DNA from: Chitinophagaceae bacterium
GTDB taxonomy: Bacteria > Bacteroidota > Bacteroidia > Chitinophagales > Chitinophagaceae
Direction of reading: 5' to 3'
Assembly (NCBI GenBank): GCA_017307755.1
Contig: JAFKGQ010000012.1
Span: forward strand, 372,001 to 436,000
DNA: 64,000 bases
This document shows, in pieces, positions 54,294 to 63,800 of this stretch. A program made the position numbers and the translations under genes. The stretch's first letter is position 1; each line of letters begins with the position of its first letter. Below the pieces are notes generated by a model. That model did no database searches, had not been told where the DNA came from, and saw only the letters and a program-made list of their open reading frames with translations.

Positions 54294-54382
54294 AGCGGAC
54301 CACAGGTCCGCTGGCCGAAGGCCCATCGTGAGACGTGCTCCGAGGATGGGTTATTTTTCGGAGAAAACCATACTCGGAGCAC
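54294..54382 (+). promoter_or_regulatory. Structured leader upstream of the STN-SusC gene
   Basis: Within the 189 bp between fecR and susC are stacked inverted repeats: AGCGGACC-ACA-GGTCCGCT (54294-54312, perfect), GGCC-GAA-GGCC (54313-54323), CCCATC / GATGGG (54322-54327 with 54345-54350) and GTGCTCCGAG / CTCGGAGCAC (54335-54344 with 54373-54382, perfect 10 bp). The last two interlock, so they cannot both form in full. No T-run follows the first hairpin, so it is not a plain terminator. It may be an attenuator or a stabilising 5' leader. Confidence 0.45.
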
Positions 54383-54403
54383 AACAATCCAAATTGATTG
54401 CTT

Positions 54404-57400
54404 ATGAAATCGAACCTACACAGTTTGAGAGTCCTTGCTTTGCAATTCCTTTTCCTGATGACATTTTCCCATCACGCACATGCCAATGCGCAAAGCATCC
54501 TGGATAAGAAGGTGGACCTTGTCACGGAAAAAATAGAGCTGAAAAAGATGCTCCGCGAAGTGCAGAAACAGACGGGCGTGGAATTTATTTACAGCAGCGA
54601 TGTCGTCAAGGTCAATAAAAAAGTGGCCTGTAAATTACCCAACAAGAAGCTGGGAGATTTTTTCAATTTTGTGCTGAAGCCGTTGGGTATCTCGTATGCC
54701 GTCATTGATGACCGGCAGGTATTGTTGTACAACACTGATCCGGAGGATGGGGCGCTGTCCCCGGAGGGCGGGGATGTCGTCTATCGCCCGGCTGCACCTC
54801 CTGTAAGGATCAAGGGGACGGTATTGAGCAACAACAATATTCCCATGGCCGGCGTCACCGTGGTTGTCAGGGGTACCAATACCAGCGTTGTCACGGGGGA
54901 TGACGGGGGCTTTTCCATCATGGCGCCCTATTCGGAAGCAACGCTCGTTTTTTCTTACATCGGCTATCAATCCCAGGAGATCCCGCTGGAAGGAAAGACA
55001 AGCGTCGTGATAAAATTAAAGGAGGATGCGCAAAACCTGCAGGATGTGGTGGTCGTGGGTTATGGCACGCAGAAGAAAGTGACGGTGACGGGGGCGGTAT
55101 CCGCCATTTCTTCCAAGGAGCTGCAGCAAAGCCCCACGGCTAATCTTACCAACGCACTCGCCGGACGTCTGCCGGGGCTCAATGTCAACCAGTTTTCCGG
55201 AGGCGAGCCCGGGGTGGATCTTAGTTCCCTGTATATCCGGGGTGTCGGTACCTACAACAATGCCAGTCCCATTGTCATCGTCGATGGTGTCGAACGTTCG
55301 TTGAACTATCTGAGCGCGGACGAGATCGAAAGTTTTACCATTCTGAAAGATGCCAGCTCCACGGCCGTCTATGGTATACGGGGCGGCAACGGGGTCATTG
55401 TCATTACGACCAAGCGGGGGAAGGCATCGGAAAAGCCGTCCGTGAATTTCAAGATCTCCAACGGTATCAATTCGCCCGTACATTTCCCAAAATACCTGGG
55501 ATCCGCGGATTATGCCCAATTATATAACGAGGCGATCATCAATGATAACCCGGGGGTGCCGCCGGCTAATCTAAACCTTTTTACCCAGCAGCAGATCGAT
55601 AACTACAAAAAAGCCAAGGGCGATAATTCCGACGGGCTGGGCTACAATCTCAATTATTTCGACTATGCCTTCAAGTCCAATCTTCAGCAGGACTATAGCC
55701 TCACCATACAGGGTGGTTCCGACAGGGCCAGGTATTTTATCATGGGGGATTATTTCCGGCAAAATGGCAACTACAAGCAGACGTTGCATGATTCCTATAA
55801 CACCCAGGCGATCTTTTCACGCTATAACTTCCGGAGCAATGTGGATGTCAATATGACCGATGCGTTTTATGCCAAGCTGGACCTGGGCGCCCGTATCACG
55901 GACCGTAATGCGCCGGGTACCACGGCAGCCAGGATCATCGAGATCGCCAATACGCAACCCTCCATCTATCCTATTATCGTGGAGAATAATGATAATCCCG
56001 CCAACCAGGTGTATCAAAAAAGATTTCCCGGCGGAATGCTGTTCGGTACGCAGACCTATCGTTACAATATCCTTGGAGAGATGACCAAGACGGGGTTTCT
56101 CGACCAGCGGGATAATTATCTGGATGGTACATTTACGTTGGGTCTGAAACTGGATGCGCTTACCAAGGGCTTGAAAATAGAAGGCGCTTTTTCCTATGAT
56201 CGCCAGGGCGGATATTGGATCTCCAGGACGGTGCCCCAGGAAACACAGGGTTACAGGGTTTACGGCGGCTATGCTACGTTCTATCCTTCGGATGGCGTGG
56301 ATGTGTACAAAGGTGGCGGCCACTATACAGGCGCCTATACCAGTCCCAGGAGGACTACGGACAATACTATCGTCAATTCTTATAGCCGGGATGACGATGT
56401 AGGCCGTACTTACTACCAGTTGAAAATGGATTATGCGAGGACCTTTGGAAAGCATTCGGTTTCGGGCTTGTTACTGGGCAATCGCAGCATACGTATCAAG
56501 AACGATGAGATACCCTTTTGTTACCAGGGTTTATCCGGCAGGGCGACCTACAATTATGACAGCCGTTATCTTGCCGAGTTTGACATTGGATACAACGGTT
56601 CCGAGAACTTTGCTCCAGGGCGTCGCTATGGCACCTTTCCTGCCGTCTCGGCCGGCTGGATCGTCAGCAACGAGAATTTTATGAAGGGGGCGCTGCCCTG
56701 GTTGGATCTGCTGAAGTTCAGGGGGTCTTATGGTCTGGTGGGTAATGATCAGTTCGGTACGAATCCCAGCGACTACCGGTTCTTCTATCTGCAATTCTAT
56801 GCGAACAGCAATGACGGCTATAATTTCGGGACCCAGAATAACAGCAATCCCGGCGGTATCCGTCAGCGACGGCTTGCCAATACCGCGGTCACCTGGGAAA
56901 AGGCCAGAAAGACCAACGTGGGTGTCGATATAGAGCTGTTACGACGCAGGCTTACCCTTTCCGTGGATGTATTCCAGGAGCATCGTTATGATGTCATCAC
57001 GAACCTGGATGATGTGGATAAGCAAGGCTTCCCATCGCTGGTAGGGGCGTCGGCTCCGCTGTTGAATGTCGGCATCGTGGACAACCATGGCATCGACCTG
57101 GAAGTGACATGGAGTGACAAGATCGGGCAGCATTTTACGTATAGCCTCCGGCCCAATTTTTCTTTTGCCCGTAACAAGATCGTTTATGAGCGGGAGATCC
57201 CCCGTCAATATTCCTGGCAAAAGCACACCGGCCGTCCCGTGGGTCAACCCTTTGTATATGTCTTTAACGGGTTTGTCGCGGATCAGAAAGAGGCGGATGC
57301 GCTGAACCAGGCCAATAACGGTACGGGGTTCCAGAAGTGGGGTACAATGGTGCCGGGAGATGCAAAATACAAGGACATCGATGGGGACGGACAGATCACC

Positions 57401-57937
57401 GACCTCAACGACAGGGTGCCCATGGGTTACCCCCGGATACCTGAGATCCAATTTGGACTGCCCATTACCGTCAGCTACAAATCGTTTGACTTTAGTATCC
57501 TGTGGCAGGGGGCCCTGCATACTTCTTTCCAATTGGGCGGGCCTGCTACTTATGATTTTCCCATCTACCAGAATGACGAGATCGGTAAGGTAAAGCCCAT
57601 GCACCTGCGGCGGTGGACGCCGGCTACAGCCCAAACGGCTACTTATCCTGCGCTGCATTATGGGAAATATGACAACAATAAGCAGTACAACAGCAGTCTT
57701 TTTCTTTACAATATGCGCTATCTGCGATTGAAGAATTTCGAGATAGGATACAACCTGCCGGCGCGCTGGATGAAGAAGCTGCATCTGCAGCGTTCCCGCC
57801 TCTATGTGCAGGGATTGAACATGCTCACTTTCGATGGACTGAAAGACGCCGACGTAGACCCTGAGCTCAATGAAGCCAACGGCAACTGGTACCCTGTTGC
57901 AAGGGTCGTCAACTTCGGTATTAACATCACCCTATAA
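54404..57937 (+). CDS. SusC-type TonB-dependent transducer with STN domain
   Basis: A 1177-residue outer-membrane importer and signal transducer. Signal peptide to HANA; STN domain at about residues 28-110 (KIELKKMLREVQKQTGVEFI, KKLGDFFNFVLKPLGISYAV), the contact for FecR. A carboxypeptidase-regulatory-like domain follows (IKGTVLSNNNIPMAGVTVVV), then the plug with VVVVGYGTQKKVTVTGAVSA and DEIESFTILKDASSTAVYGI, then a 22-strand-type barrel ending VARVVNFGINITL. The barrel has normal length. The STN domain marks it as the receptor controlled by the sigma/FecR pair upstream. SusD follows after 10 bp. The substrate is unknown. Confidence 0.95.
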   Translation: MKSNLHSLRVLALQFLFLMTFSHHAHANAQSILDKKVDLVTEKIELKKMLREVQKQTGVEFIYSSDVVKVNKKVACKLPNKKLGDFFNFVLKPLGISYAVIDDRQVLLYNTDPEDGALSPEGGDVVYRPAAPPVRIKGTVLSNNNIPMAGVTVVVRGTNTSVVTGDDGGFSIMAPYSEATLVFSYIGYQSQEIPLEGKTSVVIKLKEDAQNLQDVVVVGYGTQKKVTVTGAVSAISSKELQQSPTANLTNALAGRLPGLNVNQFSGGEPGVDLSSLYIRGVGTYNNASPIVIVDGVERSLNYLSADEIESFTILKDASSTAVYGIRGGNGVIVITTKRGKASEKPSVNFKISNGINSPVHFPKYLGSADYAQLYNEAIINDNPGVPPANLNLFTQQQIDNYKKAKGDNSDGLGYNLNYFDYAFKSNLQQDYSLTIQGGSDRARYFIMGDYFRQNGNYKQTLHDSYNTQAIFSRYNFRSNVDVNMTDAFYAKLDLGARITDRNAPGTTAARIIEIANTQPSIYPIIVENNDNPANQVYQKRFPGGMLFGTQTYRYNILGEMTKTGFLDQRDNYLDGTFTLGLKLDALTKGLKIEGAFSYDRQGGYWISRTVPQETQGYRVYGGYATFYPSDGVDVYKGGGHYTGAYTSPRRTTDNTIVNSYSRDDDVGRTYYQLKMDYARTFGKHSVSGLLLGNRSIRIKNDEIPFCYQGLSGRATYNYDSRYLAEFDIGYNGSENFAPGRRYGTFPAVSAGWIVSNENFMKGALPWLDLLKFRGSYGLVGNDQFGTNPSDYRFFYLQFYANSNDGYNFGTQNNSNPGGIRQRRLANTAVTWEKARKTNVGVDIELLRRRLTLSVDVFQEHRYDVITNLDDVDKQGFPSLVGASAPLLNVGIVDNHGIDLEVTWSDKIGQHFTYSLRPNFSFARNKIVYEREIPRQYSWQKHTGRPVGQPFVYVFNGFVADQKEADALNQANNGTGFQKWGTMVPGDAKYKDIDGDGQITDLNDRVPMGYPRIPEIQFGLPITVSYKSFDFSILWQGALHTSFQLGGPATYDFPIYQNDEIGKVKPMHLRRWTPATAQTATYPALHYGKYDNNKQYNSSLFLYNMRYLRLKNFEIGYNLPARWMKKLHLQRSRLYVQGLNMLTFDGLKDADVDPELNEANGNWYPVARVVNFGINITL

Positions 57938-57947
57938 AGTAACATCC

Positions 57948-59828
57948 ATGAACAAGATATATAACTACTTTTTGCTGGCCGCGGGATTGCTGGCGGCTGG
58001 TTGTAAAAAAGATTTTCTCGACAGAAAGCCTGATGATCAGATGACGGAACAGCAGGTGTACTCCGATTATGATAAAGTAAACAAGGAAGTGACAGACCTG
58101 TATGGCGACCTCCATTCCCGGAGCCGGGGACTCGCTTTTTTGCAGAATTTTTCTCTCAGCGCCATCACGGATGAATGTCGTGGTTCGACGGTGGAAAATG
58201 GAGAATCACGGACTTATAATACGGGCGGCTGGAACCCCAGTACGCAGCCGGGCGGCGGGTTCAAATGGTCGGACTGTTACAGCACCATCCGGGTGACCAA
58301 CCTGATCCTGGAGGGTGTAAGAAAATACAAGACGCCGGATAACCCGCAGAACCCGGGCGACCTGAATATCCGGCTGGGCGAGGTATATTTTATGCGCGCC
58401 TATTATCACTATCTCGTGGCGAGGCTATATGGGGAGATACCGTATATGGACCATACGGTGGACCCCAATGGAAGTATGAACTTTAAGCGGGAGTCTTTTC
58501 ATGCCATTGTCGAGAAGATCTGTAAGGACTGTGATTCAGCCATCGCCCTGCTGCCGGTGGCGCAACCGGATGTACAATTTGCGAGGGCTGACAAGGGGGC
58601 CGCGCTCGCGTTGAAGGCTATTGTCCGCTGGATGGCGGCTACGCCTTTGTACAATGGCGGTACATTACCCAATGACAACCGGGTCGGCAAGGCCGAGTAT
58701 ACCACCCGCAACGATCAGCGTTGGGCCGCAGCGAGGGATGCCGCCAAGGCCGTGCTGGATCTGAAGCTGGACAATGGTCAGCCCCGCTTTACCCTGTACA
58801 CCGGCTATGGAACTACGGACTTTGTGCCGGGCAGCAATGGTAAAGTATACTCACGGCTATTCCAGATGTTCTATGACTTCAAGGCTTTTCAGCAGGAAGC
58901 CTGTCTGATGAATATGAATGACAAGTATGAAGCATGGGAGGGGGACAATTACCCGCCATCGGAAGGAGGCGGTTCCCGTCAGCAGCCCATGCAGGAGCAG
59001 GTGGATGAATATGAATATATCGCTCCGGATGGTTACGGTTATCCAGTCTATGGGCCCAATGCCGTAGCCGATGGATATGACGATGCCAACCCTTATGAGG
59101 GGATCAAACGGGATCCCCGGTTTTACAGGGATATCATCTATCATGGCGCCACGTTCCGCAACTCCATCAAGAATACGGCGGATGGGTCGGATAAGATCAA
59201 TGCCACCAATTCGACCACTACGGGCTATTGGTTGCGTAAATATTATCGCGAGGATTATAGACCCGGCAATGGGGTAGGTTTCCAGATCCATTTTGCGTTG
59301 ATACGGCTGCCGGAGATCATGCTTATCTATGCAGAGGCATTGAATGAGACGGGCGGCGCTTCGGGAGATATAATTAATATGCTGAACACGATCAGGGCCC
59401 GGAGCTTTATGGTCCCTGTACCGCCATCTATCGCAGGGGACAAGGCAAAAACGAACGACTATATTCAAAGGGAAAGGCGGATAGAGCTTTTCTATGAGAA
59501 CAAACGCTGGTTTACCGCCCGGCTCTACCTGGAGCCCAGCAGCCCCGACCAGTTGGCGAGGGAGCAGGCCTGGCTGGCTTCCGGTGCGGATAATGACAGC
59601 CGTGCACAGAACTATTGGCCGTATCCCAGGTGTCAAAATATGGTCAATGGTATGCGGCCCGTGGAAGACGAGGTTAATGGAAAGATCACCGTTGGCGGAA
59701 AGAAATACAGGATGCAACGGTTTTATGTAGCGCAATGGGTATTTGCAAGCCCCACACATTATTTTTTCCCTATCCAGCAGGAAGAGCTGGGACGCGACCC
59801 TGCCTTGCAGCAAAACCCGGGGTGGTGA
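57948..59828 (+). CDS. SusD/RagB-family lipoprotein partner of the STN-SusC
   Basis: A 626-residue surface lipoprotein with start at 57948 and lipobox AAGC (Cys19). N-terminal SusD signature KKDFLDRKPDDQMTEQQVYS, TPR-like helices (VYFMRAYYHYLVARLYGEIP; GAALALKAIVRWMAATPLYN), and C-terminal YIQRERRIELFYENKRWFTA, which fits the family's RxxELxxExxRWxD motif. It begins 10 bp after the receptor stop, so the two are co-translated or at least co-transcribed. A strong hairpin after its stop ends the transcript. Confidence 0.95.
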   Translation: MNKIYNYFLLAAGLLAAGCKKDFLDRKPDDQMTEQQVYSDYDKVNKEVTDLYGDLHSRSRGLAFLQNFSLSAITDECRGSTVENGESRTYNTGGWNPSTQPGGGFKWSDCYSTIRVTNLILEGVRKYKTPDNPQNPGDLNIRLGEVYFMRAYYHYLVARLYGEIPYMDHTVDPNGSMNFKRESFHAIVEKICKDCDSAIALLPVAQPDVQFARADKGAALALKAIVRWMAATPLYNGGTLPNDNRVGKAEYTTRNDQRWAAARDAAKAVLDLKLDNGQPRFTLYTGYGTTDFVPGSNGKVYSRLFQMFYDFKAFQQEACLMNMNDKYEAWEGDNYPPSEGGGSRQQPMQEQVDEYEYIAPDGYGYPVYGPNAVADGYDDANPYEGIKRDPRFYRDIIYHGATFRNSIKNTADGSDKINATNSTTTGYWLRKYYREDYRPGNGVGFQIHFALIRLPEIMLIYAEALNETGGASGDIINMLNTIRARSFMVPVPPSIAGDKAKTNDYIQRERRIELFYENKRWFTARLYLEPSSPDQLAREQAWLASGADNDSRAQNYWPYPRCQNMVNGMRPVEDEVNGKITVGGKKYRMQRFYVAQWVFASPTHYFFPIQQEELGRDPALQQNPGW

Positions 59829-59848
59829 GTCGTTTAGACCGTCCTAAG

Positions 59849-59879
59849 AGAAGCCGGCGCGCTGTCAGCGCCGGCTTCT
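59849..59879. terminator. Bidirectional terminator hairpin between SusD and the AraC regulator
   Basis: Perfect 12-bp stem AGAAGCCGGCGC / GCGCCGGCTTCT with a 7-nt loop. On the plus strand it lies 20 bp past the SusD stop. On the minus strand its left-going half contains the last codons and stop (TGA at 59867-59865) of the AraC gene. There is no long T-run on either side, but the stem is very stable. Confidence 0.75.
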
Positions 59880-60758
59880 GTATTGAGCAGGCGACTGTCC
59901 CATCAACTTGGCGAACATCCTGGAAAAGTAGTACGGGTCTTCGATGCCCAGCTTATCGGCGATCTCTTTTATCCGCAGCTCCGTATACAGCAGGTATTGA
60001 CAGGCTTTCTGGATCTTCAGGTGGTTGAAGTATTCGATGGGGGCAAAGCCCGTCTTTTTTCTAAAGAGCGCCGAATAATGCGAGGCGGAAAAGTTTACGG
60101 ACCTTGCTACGTCTTCCAGGGTCAGCAACCTGGATATATTCTCCTGCATATAATTTATAGACAGCTCCACCGCATCGTCCGGCTGTTTACTGCCTGACAG
60201 GTTGAACTTCTCAGCATAAATGAACGAGGCGATATAATGATGGAGGCAGACGCCGGCATAGCAGATGTTGTCGTTGCTGTATCCTCTTTCAAGACAAGCG
60301 TACATGTCCTCGAACAGCTCGATACGCCGGGGCTGGAATTCGACCGAGCCCTGGTGGTCATTTATTTTTTGGATCAGCGTGTCCACCAGCCCGCAGGACA
60401 TCGATCCTTTGAAGTGGACCCAGTAAATAGTCCAGGAATGTTCTTCGCTGGCGGCGTAGCTGTGCTGTTCGCCCGCGGGGATAATGATAAAGGAGCCGGG
60501 GTGCAGCTGATATTTTTTCTTCATCACCTGTGCGCTACCATTACCTTCCACGCAATAGATGAGAATGTGCTGATCACTGCCGTGTACCCGTTGACGATAG
60601 TGATATTGGGCCTTTGGGTAGTATCCGATGTCGGTAATATACAGCCGTTCTACCGCCGGGTTGTTGGTGCATTGTCCCGCAATTATCTTACGGGGAAGAA
60701 CAACCGAACGTTGACCGGCGAATCCTTCTTTTTTTCTGAGTAGGCGATGGAGTTGCAT
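59865..60758 (-). CDS. AraC-family transcriptional regulator
   Basis: A 297-residue regulator with an N-terminal cupin-like AraC ligand domain (residues about 40-140; QHILIYCVEGNGSAQVMKKK, LHPGSFIIIPAGEQHSYAAS) and a C-terminal double HTH (LTLEDVARSVNFSASHYSAL, FRKKTGFAPIEYFNHLK, ADKLGIEDPYYFSRMFAKLM). The ATG at 60758 is chosen because it fits the usual length and because frames further upstream read through noncoding DNA. AraC members with cupin domains mostly sense sugars. It stands divergent from the SusC at 60883, with only 124 bp between them, so it probably activates that receptor gene in response to its substrate. Confidence 0.9.
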   Translation of the reverse strand: MQLHRLLRKKEGFAGQRSVVLPRKIIAGQCTNNPAVERLYITDIGYYPKAQYHYRQRVHGSDQHILIYCVEGNGSAQVMKKKYQLHPGSFIIIPAGEQHSYAASEEHSWTIYWVHFKGSMSCGLVDTLIQKINDHQGSVEFQPRRIELFEDMYACLERGYSNDNICYAGVCLHHYIASFIYAEKFNLSGSKQPDDAVELSINYMQENISRLLTLEDVARSVNFSASHYSALFRKKTGFAPIEYFNHLKIQKACQYLLYTELRIKEIADKLGIEDPYYFSRMFAKLMGQSPAQYRSRR

Positions 60759-60781
60759 AGTGTGATCTCCTGGTAATAATA

Positions 60782-60843
60782 AAATTGTCCAGCAATTTAA
60801 TAAAAAACTCCATCCTGCCTCCCGTCTTATCGGATTAAAATTG
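60782..60843 (+). promoter_or_regulatory. AraC/SusC divergent control region
   Basis: An inverted repeat AAATTG-TCCAG-CAATTT at 60782-60798 is a possible operator, and TAAAATTG at 60836-60843 is one base off the TAnnTTTG -7 box, about 40 nt before the SusC ATG. No -33 TTTG is visible, which suits an activator-dependent promoter. Confidence 0.35.
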
Positions 60844-60882
60844 CACCATAAAACAAACTGATCAACGAAAACTTGCCAGCGT

Positions 60883-63800
60883 ATGAAACAAAAACTGCTG
60901 CTTATAATCCTTTTTGCCTGTATGTCAAGCATGGCTGCTTTCTCGCAGTCCGTGCAGGTTTCCGGGCGCGTCACCACTTCGGGGAATACTCCTCTTTCCG
61001 GCGCCAACGTAACCGTCAAAGGCTCTGCCCGGGGCGTCATCAGCGATGACGACGGGAATTTTTCCATTATGGCGCCGGTGAAGGCCACACTCATCATCTC
61101 ACACGTAGGTTTCAGCACAAAATCGATGGCTTTAAAAGGCCAGATCAATATCACAGTGTCGCTGGACAGCGTAAATAAAGAGATGGAGAATGTTGTGGTC
61201 ATCGGCTATCAGACGGCTTCCCGTAAGAGCGTCAGTACTTCTATTTCTTCCGTATCGGCTAAGGACATAGAGTCCTATACGACGGGCAATGTGGCCAATA
61301 CCCTCCAGGGGAAGGTGCCGGGTCTGCAGGTAGTGTCCGGCGGGGGGCTGCCCGGGGCGCAGCCGAAGATACTGATCCATGGGCTCAGCAGTATCAACTA
61401 TAATAACAACCCGCTGATCATCGTGGATGGGGTGGAGTCGGATATCAACTCCCTGAACTTTATCAATCCTTCGGATATCGCCACTATCGATGTGCTGCAA
61501 GATGCTTCTGCCGCGGCTATCTATGGGGCGCGGGGCGGCCAGGGCGTCATCATGGTCACCACCAAAAGAGGCAGGGGCAAAGCTACCATCAATGTTTCCG
61601 GGTCCTATGGCATCAATAAATTACCCAGCCTGAAGCTAGCGAATGCATCCGAGTATGCCCGGATCATGAACCAGGAGGCGCAGGCCAGCGGGAGCGCCTT
61701 GCCATTCCCGGACCTCTCCAAGGTGCAGAACACCGACTATTGGAAGAATACTTTTGACGACGGTCGTACGCAGAACTATATCGTGAGCGCTTCCGGCGGC
61801 AAGAACGGGACATCCCTGTATGGAAGCTTTGGTTATTACCGCGAGGATTCCTATAACGCCACTTCCAATGGCGGCAATTGGCAGAAGTACACCGCCCGTT
61901 TTAACGCCGACATGGAGGTCAGCAAGTCGGTGAAGTTCGGGTTCAACCTGGCGCCGCGTTATGAGACATGGTTGAATTCACCCAATGTCACCTACTATGC
62001 CTATGCCATGGACCCTACCACGGCGCCTTTCAAAAGCACGGATTCGGTGTATAGGGCCCTTGCCGCCGCCGGCTCTAAAATGAACTTTTCCGCTTTTAAT
62101 CCTTATTACAGCCAGCCCAACCGCAGCGCGTTCAACGGCATTGTCAACCCTTCCTTTTATTTTTTGACCAATTTCAATAAGAACGATTTCTTTGGGACAC
62201 AGTATAGCACTTATTTGCAGATCATGCCCATAAAGAACCTGGTGATCAAGACCACCGTGGAAGGGTTTGTCAATGTGGGCCAGACCAATGACTATACGCC
62301 GAAATATTTTCTGGCTCCCAATTCGGTGAACCTGAACTCGACCCTGTCTTCTTCCACCACGTTATATACGCGGTGGAAGATCACCAATACGGCCAACTAT
62401 AAATTTTCCATCGGGGATCATTCCGTCGACATACTGGCGGGTGAAAGCACCGATAAATACACCGTCAAAGGCACCAGTGCCGCCAGGTCGGACACGGCAT
62501 CCATCCCCCTGGACATTCCTGGGTTCCAGTATATCCCGGGGGCTACCGGCACCATCACGGGCGGCAGCGGCACCTATCAGCCGGGCGCAAGCTCTACCAC
62601 CGCACCCTGGGGGAATATGGTCTCTTACTTCGGGTCCCTCCGGTACAACTATCAACAAAAATATTATCTGGCCGCTACGATGCGGGCGGATGCTTCCTCA
62701 CTGGTGAACCCCATCTATCGCTGGGGTTATTTCCCTACCGTCTCCGGCGCCTGGGTGCTCTCGGAAGAGTCCTTCTTTAAAAATATAAAGCCGGGTGTGA
62801 TCAATTATCTGAAACTGAGGGCCAGTTGGGGGAAGTCCGGGGGCAATCTGCCTCCTCAGACGGGTGGCTGGCTGACAGTCCTTGGCGCCACCACCTATCC
62901 TACGGCCACCGGTGGCGTCATTTCCGGGTTTGCTCCTTCCAATATCGCCAATCCCGCGCTCAAATGGGAGGTGCAGAAGGATTATACCTTTGGACTGGAG
63001 GGTACGCTGCTGAACAACAAGCTGAATTTTACGGCAGAGAAGTTTGTGCGGAATCCCAGCAATCTCCTGCAGCAGATCACGGTGGATTATGTACTGGGCT
63101 ATCCCCAGGGGTATTATCCCACACAGCTGGCCAACATCGCGAAAATGACCACCAATGGATGGGACTTCTCCGTCGGGTATAAGGACAATATCACACGGAA
63201 GCTGCGGTTTGACGTGAACCTTACCGTCAGCCATTCGAAGTCCATCGTGGATGACCTGGGCACGGCGGACCCCGTCATTGGACGGGAAGCCAACGATGTC
63301 ATCTCCACCGGGCGCACCCGTGTGACCAAGGGACATGAGCCCGGCGCCTGGTTTGGCTTTGTCACGGAAGGTGTATTCCAGACCGACGCGGAAGCCGCGG
63401 CCTATGTCAATAAAAATGGCACCAGACTGCAGCCAAAGGCCACGGCGGGCGATCTGAAGTATAAGAACGTCAATGGGGACACCGTCCTGGACAACAAGGA
63501 CCTGACGGACCTGGGCTCACCCTGGCCAAAGTATACGGGCAATCTGACCCTGTCCGTCAGTTATGGACGGCTGGATTTCCGCACTGAATTCTATGGTTCT
63601 TTCGGGGCCAAATATTTCCAGAGCTACCTTCTCAACATGAACCCCACGGGTCACCTCAACTTCAAGTCTGGGCTGGCCGACCAGTTCTGGCATGGTCAGG
63701 GCACCAGCAATAGATTCCCCATCCTGCGCTATCCTGATCAGAATGGGAATTTCAGCAAGATGTCCGACTTCTTCCTTGCCACTTCGAATTTTGTACGATG

